Assembly (NCBI RefSeq): GCF_026914185.1
Contig: NC_070565.1
Location: 4,836,001-4,900,000 of the forward strand
DNA length: 64,000 bases
Origin: Puccinia triticina
Lineage: Eukaryota; Basidiomycota; Pucciniomycetes; Pucciniales; Pucciniaceae
Reading direction: 5' to 3'
Below the pieces are notes generated by a model. The model did no database searches. It saw only the letters and a program-made list of their open reading frames with translations, and was not told where the DNA came from. The translations under genes and the position numbers were made by a program. The stretch's first letter is position 1. Each line of letters starts with the position of its first letter. Positions 59,640 through 64,000 of the stretch are shown here, in pieces.

Positions 59640-59995
59640 GTAGTTATTGCTACAGTAACGCATAACATAACGATAATGTAACGTTTTTTGGCTGTTATCG
59701 TTATTGTTACCAGTAACGGCAGTGCGATATCAATATCACACCAAGAGTTTTTTTTTTTGCGACAGCCGTTACTATATATGAGCGCGTAGCAACAGATATT
59801 GGGCAAGATAACGAGCAATAAAAGGCCAAAATAGGGTCAATTTGGCCTTTTATTGCTCAATAATGCGTTATCCGCTGGATAACGGGTTACTTTACTGGTA
59901 ACGGCCTCAGAAAAAGAGGCCCGTTACGTTACGCGTGATGCTGCTGTTCGCGCGTTACTGCTAACGATAACGGCGCAAAAAGTAACGGCAATGTG
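59640..59995. repeat. Degenerate GTAAC-rich element
   Basis: CAACGGTAGTTATTGCTACAG at the left and many GTTAC/GTAAC and GATAACG words mark it as a diverged relative of the element at 59118. No exact ends or duplication were found. Confidence 0.55.
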
Positions 59996-60714
59996 GTGTT
60001 CAAGTTGGTACAGAGCCTCAAGACTGTCCAAATCAACAAGTCATCAAGATCATCAACTTCAAGATTCCACCCTTCAAGATCAGCCATTTTCAGCTCTTCA
60101 AGATCCTCAAGATTCATTCTCTAGATTTCCATCCCCATCCCTTTTCTTTTCATTATTGTTTAGTCCTCTTCCTGTTTCTTGGTCCTAACACATGTACTAT
60201 GTGGGTTTATTATGATGTTTTATTTCTTCACTTTATCCTGTTTGGTTTCCTCTTTAAGCTTTGTTTATTCTTTTCTTCTTCTTGTTGTTTTTTGGGTTTT
60301 GTTTTCTTTTCTTTCCTGGTGGTTTTGTTTTGCAGTTAGGGATGTGATGACATGTCCTGTGACATGTCACTCCCCAGAGTCCAAGTTTGAGTTTGAACTT
60401 GGAGGATGGGACGGCATGGGACTTGCTCTGATCCAAGAGAAATTCCATCACCCTTTTTTTCTGATCCGCTGGCAGTATCCCCAGCACTATTGCTGATTTT
60501 TTATCCCTGATCCTGATCCATCATCATCATCTGATCCTCAACAAACCAACCACCCCCAACGGTATTCCATCCCCGTCGTCTCTCAAAATTCCCCCCCCAA
60601 CGCTATCACTTTTTGATCCACATCTCATTTGCCGGACCACCTCAAGGGCAGCCTCAAAAGCACCCATCCCCTCAACGCTCTGCCTACCGCCTGGAATGGT
60701 AGGAGTTTCACAGC

Positions 60715-60770
60715 GGGTAGTTACTTTACAAAAATCCCGCAGATATCGTAAAGTAAAGTAACTACCCACC
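60715..60770. repeat. Short palindrome related to the GTAAC-rich elements
   Basis: GGGTAGTTACTTTAC at the left is inverted as GTAAAGTAACTACCC at the right, with about 25 bases between. It looks like the two ends of such an element with the interior lost. Confidence 0.5.
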
Positions 60771-60964
60771 GTTGAGAGAGGGTTACACTAAGAAAAAGAA
60801 AAAGGTGTGGCCTATGATATCTTTGACTTAGATGGCTTTAACACTAATGGGTTTGAGGGGTACCAATCCTACTGAGTGAGATGAAGGGGAAAAGCAGAAG
60901 CTCTTGGGACACTGGGAGATGGGTCAAAGCTCTGACGTAAAAGGTAAAGAGATGTATGCTGGGA

Positions 60965-63900
60965 TAGAGCTGGCACTTCGCACCCGGGTACCTGTGGCGG
61001 GTGCGGGTACCAGCCTGAATTTTCCCTCAAACTGGACACCCGCACCCGCACCCGCACCCGCACAGGCAGGTACCCGGGTGCAGGTGGCAGGTACCCGCGG
61101 GTGTGAGGCACTTTTATTGATTTTTCTCTGCAAAAATCGTGCTTGGATGCATTTCATATATAAATAGGAACAAAATCTAGTTCCTTTTACCCTTTTTGTT
61201 GGCGCTGTTCCGCTTTATCTTCCACTTCCGCAGAATTCCACTTGGAATTTTTCCGTTCTTCGAGTAAAAAGCAACTGTCATCCCTTGAATGACAGATGAA
61301 GCTCTGAGACTGTGTCTCTTGGATGACACATAGTCCCTCCCAAAGTTGAAAGATTGCTCGACGTCAACGGTTGTTGCTGTTGCAGAAAAATTTGGTTAGG
61401 GTTCATAAAAAACTAAAAAAATAAGATTGAAAGAAAACACACCCGGACAACTTAGCACATCAAGTGCCATCTGGAGCAGACCGCCTTGGTCATTACCTGC
61501 CCGCCCTTGTTGAGTCCACCACTTGAGAGGGTTGACTGGCTGGCCATCATCATCCAAAGCCAATCCTCCTGCAAGCCATGCATTGAGCGGATCATTTGTG
61601 CTACCTCCCGAACGAGCTTGAGAAGCGCAGCTGAGTCGAGCAAGTACACCAATCTGTGCCTAGTTGGCAGAGTTTCAGCCTCAACGAAGGTAGACAGAAA
61701 AAGAAAAGAGTTCGCGATTCCACTTACCTTTGGACGCGAAGTTGTCTGTTTTGTTATGGTTGGCTGAGAATCGGGCTTGTAGTGGTTCTCCCACATCTCA
61801 CGGGTTAGTCTGATGGATTCTTCAATCCATTCAGTTTTCCACTTTGCTAGTTTGAAATATTTGTCTTTAAATGAAGGATGTAGCACTACGGAAAAGGAGT
61901 AAGCATCTATTTAAATTAATCGATATGAATTTATGAAGGAAGCTCACCCATAGCAACTCGATATAATGGTGAGCAGTCTGTTAGAGTGTAGTATTTATTC
62001 GTTAGTTGAAGCCCAGCGCGGCATGCGTTTCTCAAGGCCGGGGGGTAGACATCTCGTCGATCAGAAATGGCAGTCGACAAATGACTGGTGATCTGATCGA
62101 TGAAGACAACCACCTGGGCTACTTGAGCACCTCCGCGAGTTGATACTTGGAGGGTTATGTCGTGAAAAGGTTGTAGTATGTCGATCATGTGGCCAGCTAG
62201 GTCGAGATCAGCCTTGTTGATGTGATATGATCGACGAGTTCCGTGGCGCTTATCTTTCTGCCATTCAAGACTGAAAAGAGATTGTTAACCACCGGTTTGA
62301 TTTCTGGAAGGGGGTAAATATTGACTCACATCGCTTTTGAACATCGTTGGATGCTCAAAAGTTGTACCAGTGTGGAATTCCATCTTGTCCTGACATCACG
62401 CTCAATCGAATGCGGCCTAGAACAATCATTCTCCCGACAGAGTTCAACAAAAAGAGTCTTTGAAGTCGGCGACTTGTTGAGCTTCCGAGCAATGGCCCTG
62501 AACTAATTGCTTAGATTGTCAGCAATTGTTTGATTATTCAAGAGTGGGGGATGATTGCTTACCTTGGCCAATGTCTCTTTGCAGGATTTGGTAGTATATA
62601 TATTATCATCCTCTTCATCGCTCAGATCGTTGATATCATCAGTCTCCAGTTCCAGCTCTTTGTCATCGATCAGTTCGCCTGCGATGTTTTGATCTTCGCC
62701 TGTATCACAATCTGTCTCTTCATCTTCAGAATATTGTGTATCTTCGTTAAACCTAGGTCGAATCATGTAATTATCAGCAGATTTCAATATTGCAACAGAG
62801 ATAAAAATTTATACCTTTGGATCTGATTCTGTGGGTCCTCTGGATCTGAGTCCTTGTCGGAGTCAGAGTTGCATTCTGCATCTTGGCAGTTGATGTTTTT
62901 CTGCGCGTTGTGGCTTCCGAAAGGTCGTAGAATTACTTGAACGATCAGGTTCAAGATATGGGCAAAGCATCGAACCCATTGCGCCTCGCCTGTGAATCAA
63001 GGCCATCTGAAAGTCGCAATCTGCTGGATCATTTTCTGGTTGTTTGTGGCGTTGTCTGTTACAATGCCACAAATCTGAGAGAGCAATAATTAAAAAAGAT
63101 CCAAAAATGGTCCCGAGCAAAAGTGAAACTGAAATTTTTACCTTATTCTGCACTTGGAATTTCTCGACAATCACTCGGACTGTTTCCGCCAAATACACAC
63201 CGGTGTTTCTTTCCTTCAACCTGACGAAGTCAAGGGGCATTGCCTCTAACTCAAAAACATTACCTTTGTGCTGAATCAATCGGTATATAACCGTTCCTAA
63301 AATATCGTAGCCGTTGGGCGACTGCCAGGCATCAAGTCCCAAATACATCGCTCCCTTATGATCCTAGCTCAAAAATAACCTCAGAAAACGAAATGGTTAA
63401 TTTGAAATCAAGAGCGAAAAAAAAACAAACCTCAAGTGATTTGATGTACGAGTCCTGAACGGCGGTATATAGGATGTTTATGTCACGTGAAACTGCCTTG
63501 CGTGTGGGCAGATTTTTCAAGACTGTCGGGTGCAGAATGCCGCGATGCGCCTGTTCACCAAGAGCCGAAAAAGGGCGAGCTGCTTCGGCGCACCAGATTG
63601 CACATAGCTGGGCCACCTTTTTACATTAAAATTTCAGTAGACTGAATTGAAAAATTAAGCAAATCACACTTACCTCAGGTGGATCAATATCGCCGGTTCC
63701 GGATACCCCCAACGCGGCAAGATTCTTAGTTTGGTTGACCTGTTGTTGTTTCTTGAGGCAATTTGCAACGTGCTTTGAGAGATTTGTTGGAGAAGTGTCA
63801 TACGTAGGGCGGTGAATCCTGGTGCCACAGCTTGAAATTTAAAAACAAGAAATGATTGGTAGTCAATCAAAAAAAAAAGAAAAAAAGTGACAGGAAAATG

Positions 63901-64000
63901 ACTCACGCTTTGCATGGAAATGCAATCATCTTCCGCCCATTTTTGTCTAGTTGGTCGGAAAGCTGGGGGCTGTCGTAATACGAATAGCTGGAGCTGAGTT
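60965..64000 (-). mobile_element. Autonomous hAT element, one end visible; runs off the right edge
   Basis: The left boundary starts TAGAGCTGGCACTTCGCACC, followed by GGTACCTGTGGCGGGTGCGG and (CACCCG)n. A transposase gene on the minus strand ends 67 bases further in. The terminal sequence matches the ends of 31345-32522 and 51723-53559. The other end and the target duplication are outside the window. Confidence 0.7.
61177..64000 (-). pseudogene. hAT transposase, almost intact, 5' part outside the window
   Basis: Eleven exons join in phase: (64000)-63907, 63830-63674, 63616-63431, 63363-63142, 63074-62815, 62752-62563, 62502-62330, 62270-61948, 61885-61728, 61659-61443 and 61376-61177, with introns of 57-76 bp. 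A BED finger comes first (FPCKACGTRIHRPTYDTSPT, NLSKHVANC), then YLGLDAWQSPNGYDILGTV, GIVTDNATNNQKM, RCFAHILNLIVQ, an acidic insert (62752-62563), RTRWNSTLVQLL, YYTLTDCSPLYRVAM, LHPSFKDKYFKLAKW and the C-terminal dimerisation part (ATTVDVEQSFNFGRDYVSS, ending GKRN). One in-frame TGA at 62999-62997 (after TFRWP) is the only defect seen. It may be dead, or a base error may hide an active gene. It should act on ends of the TAGAGCTGG type. Confidence 0.9.

Overview
This window looks like repeat-rich nuclear DNA of a basidiomycete, most likely a rust fungus (Pucciniales). The reasons are spliced genes with short introns (56-223 bases, mostly 60-115), fungal conserved genes (beta-COP, the DASH subunit Ask1, the GPI-anchor protein Gpi11), a reading frame of a type I associate with rust alpha-kinase-like families, and a very high load of nested transposons. 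The order-level assignment is inference; no search was run.

Layout. 1-1038: minus-strand gene fragment broken by one in-frame TAA. 2475-3102: short Mutator-like (MULE) element with a 9-bp target duplication. 3404-17694: a large inverted-repeat element holding a four-level nest: inside it a hAT element (4890-15361, 8-bp duplication), inside that a MULE (7703-15108, 9-bp duplication), and inside an exon of the MULE a solo LTR (10466-11566). The MULE encodes a transposase with a WRKY-GCM1-type zinc finger and, downstream, a region with the Cys and His boxes of a ubiquitin-specific peptidase. 18166-30699 is a gene island: SEC26 (minus), a secreted GPI-anchored PEBP-like protein (minus), ASK1 (plus) and GPI11 (plus, with a tRNA-derived SINE in one intron).

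30700-36620 is repeat debris: a non-autonomous hAT with an internal minisatellite, a miniature element, a 278-bp tandem duplication and an LTR relic. 36621-46931 is a complete Ty3/gypsy chromovirus with LTRs of equal length that look identical, a CCCGT target duplication, a 2029-codon gag-pol frame and an extra spliced open reading frame before and overlapping gag. 46932-61000 is mostly old repeats and gene relics: a peptidyl-tRNA hydrolase pseudogene, a second minisatellite-bearing hAT, an integrase relic split by a miniature element, and GTAAC-rich elements. 60965-64000 is the end of an almost intact autonomous hAT whose terminal sequence matches the two minisatellite-bearing elements, so it is their probable transposase source.

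The host genes are unrelated housekeeping functions: COPI vesicle traffic, kinetochore attachment and GPI-anchor synthesis. The transposons are related to each other by family and by nesting order. The most unusual observations are the transposase-peptidase MULE, the spliced extra frame of the young retrotransposon, the 44-bp minisatellites shared by hAT relatives, start codons that appear to be made by splicing (ASK1 and the retrotransposon frame), and the fact that every in-frame stop seen in the transposase genes is TGA.
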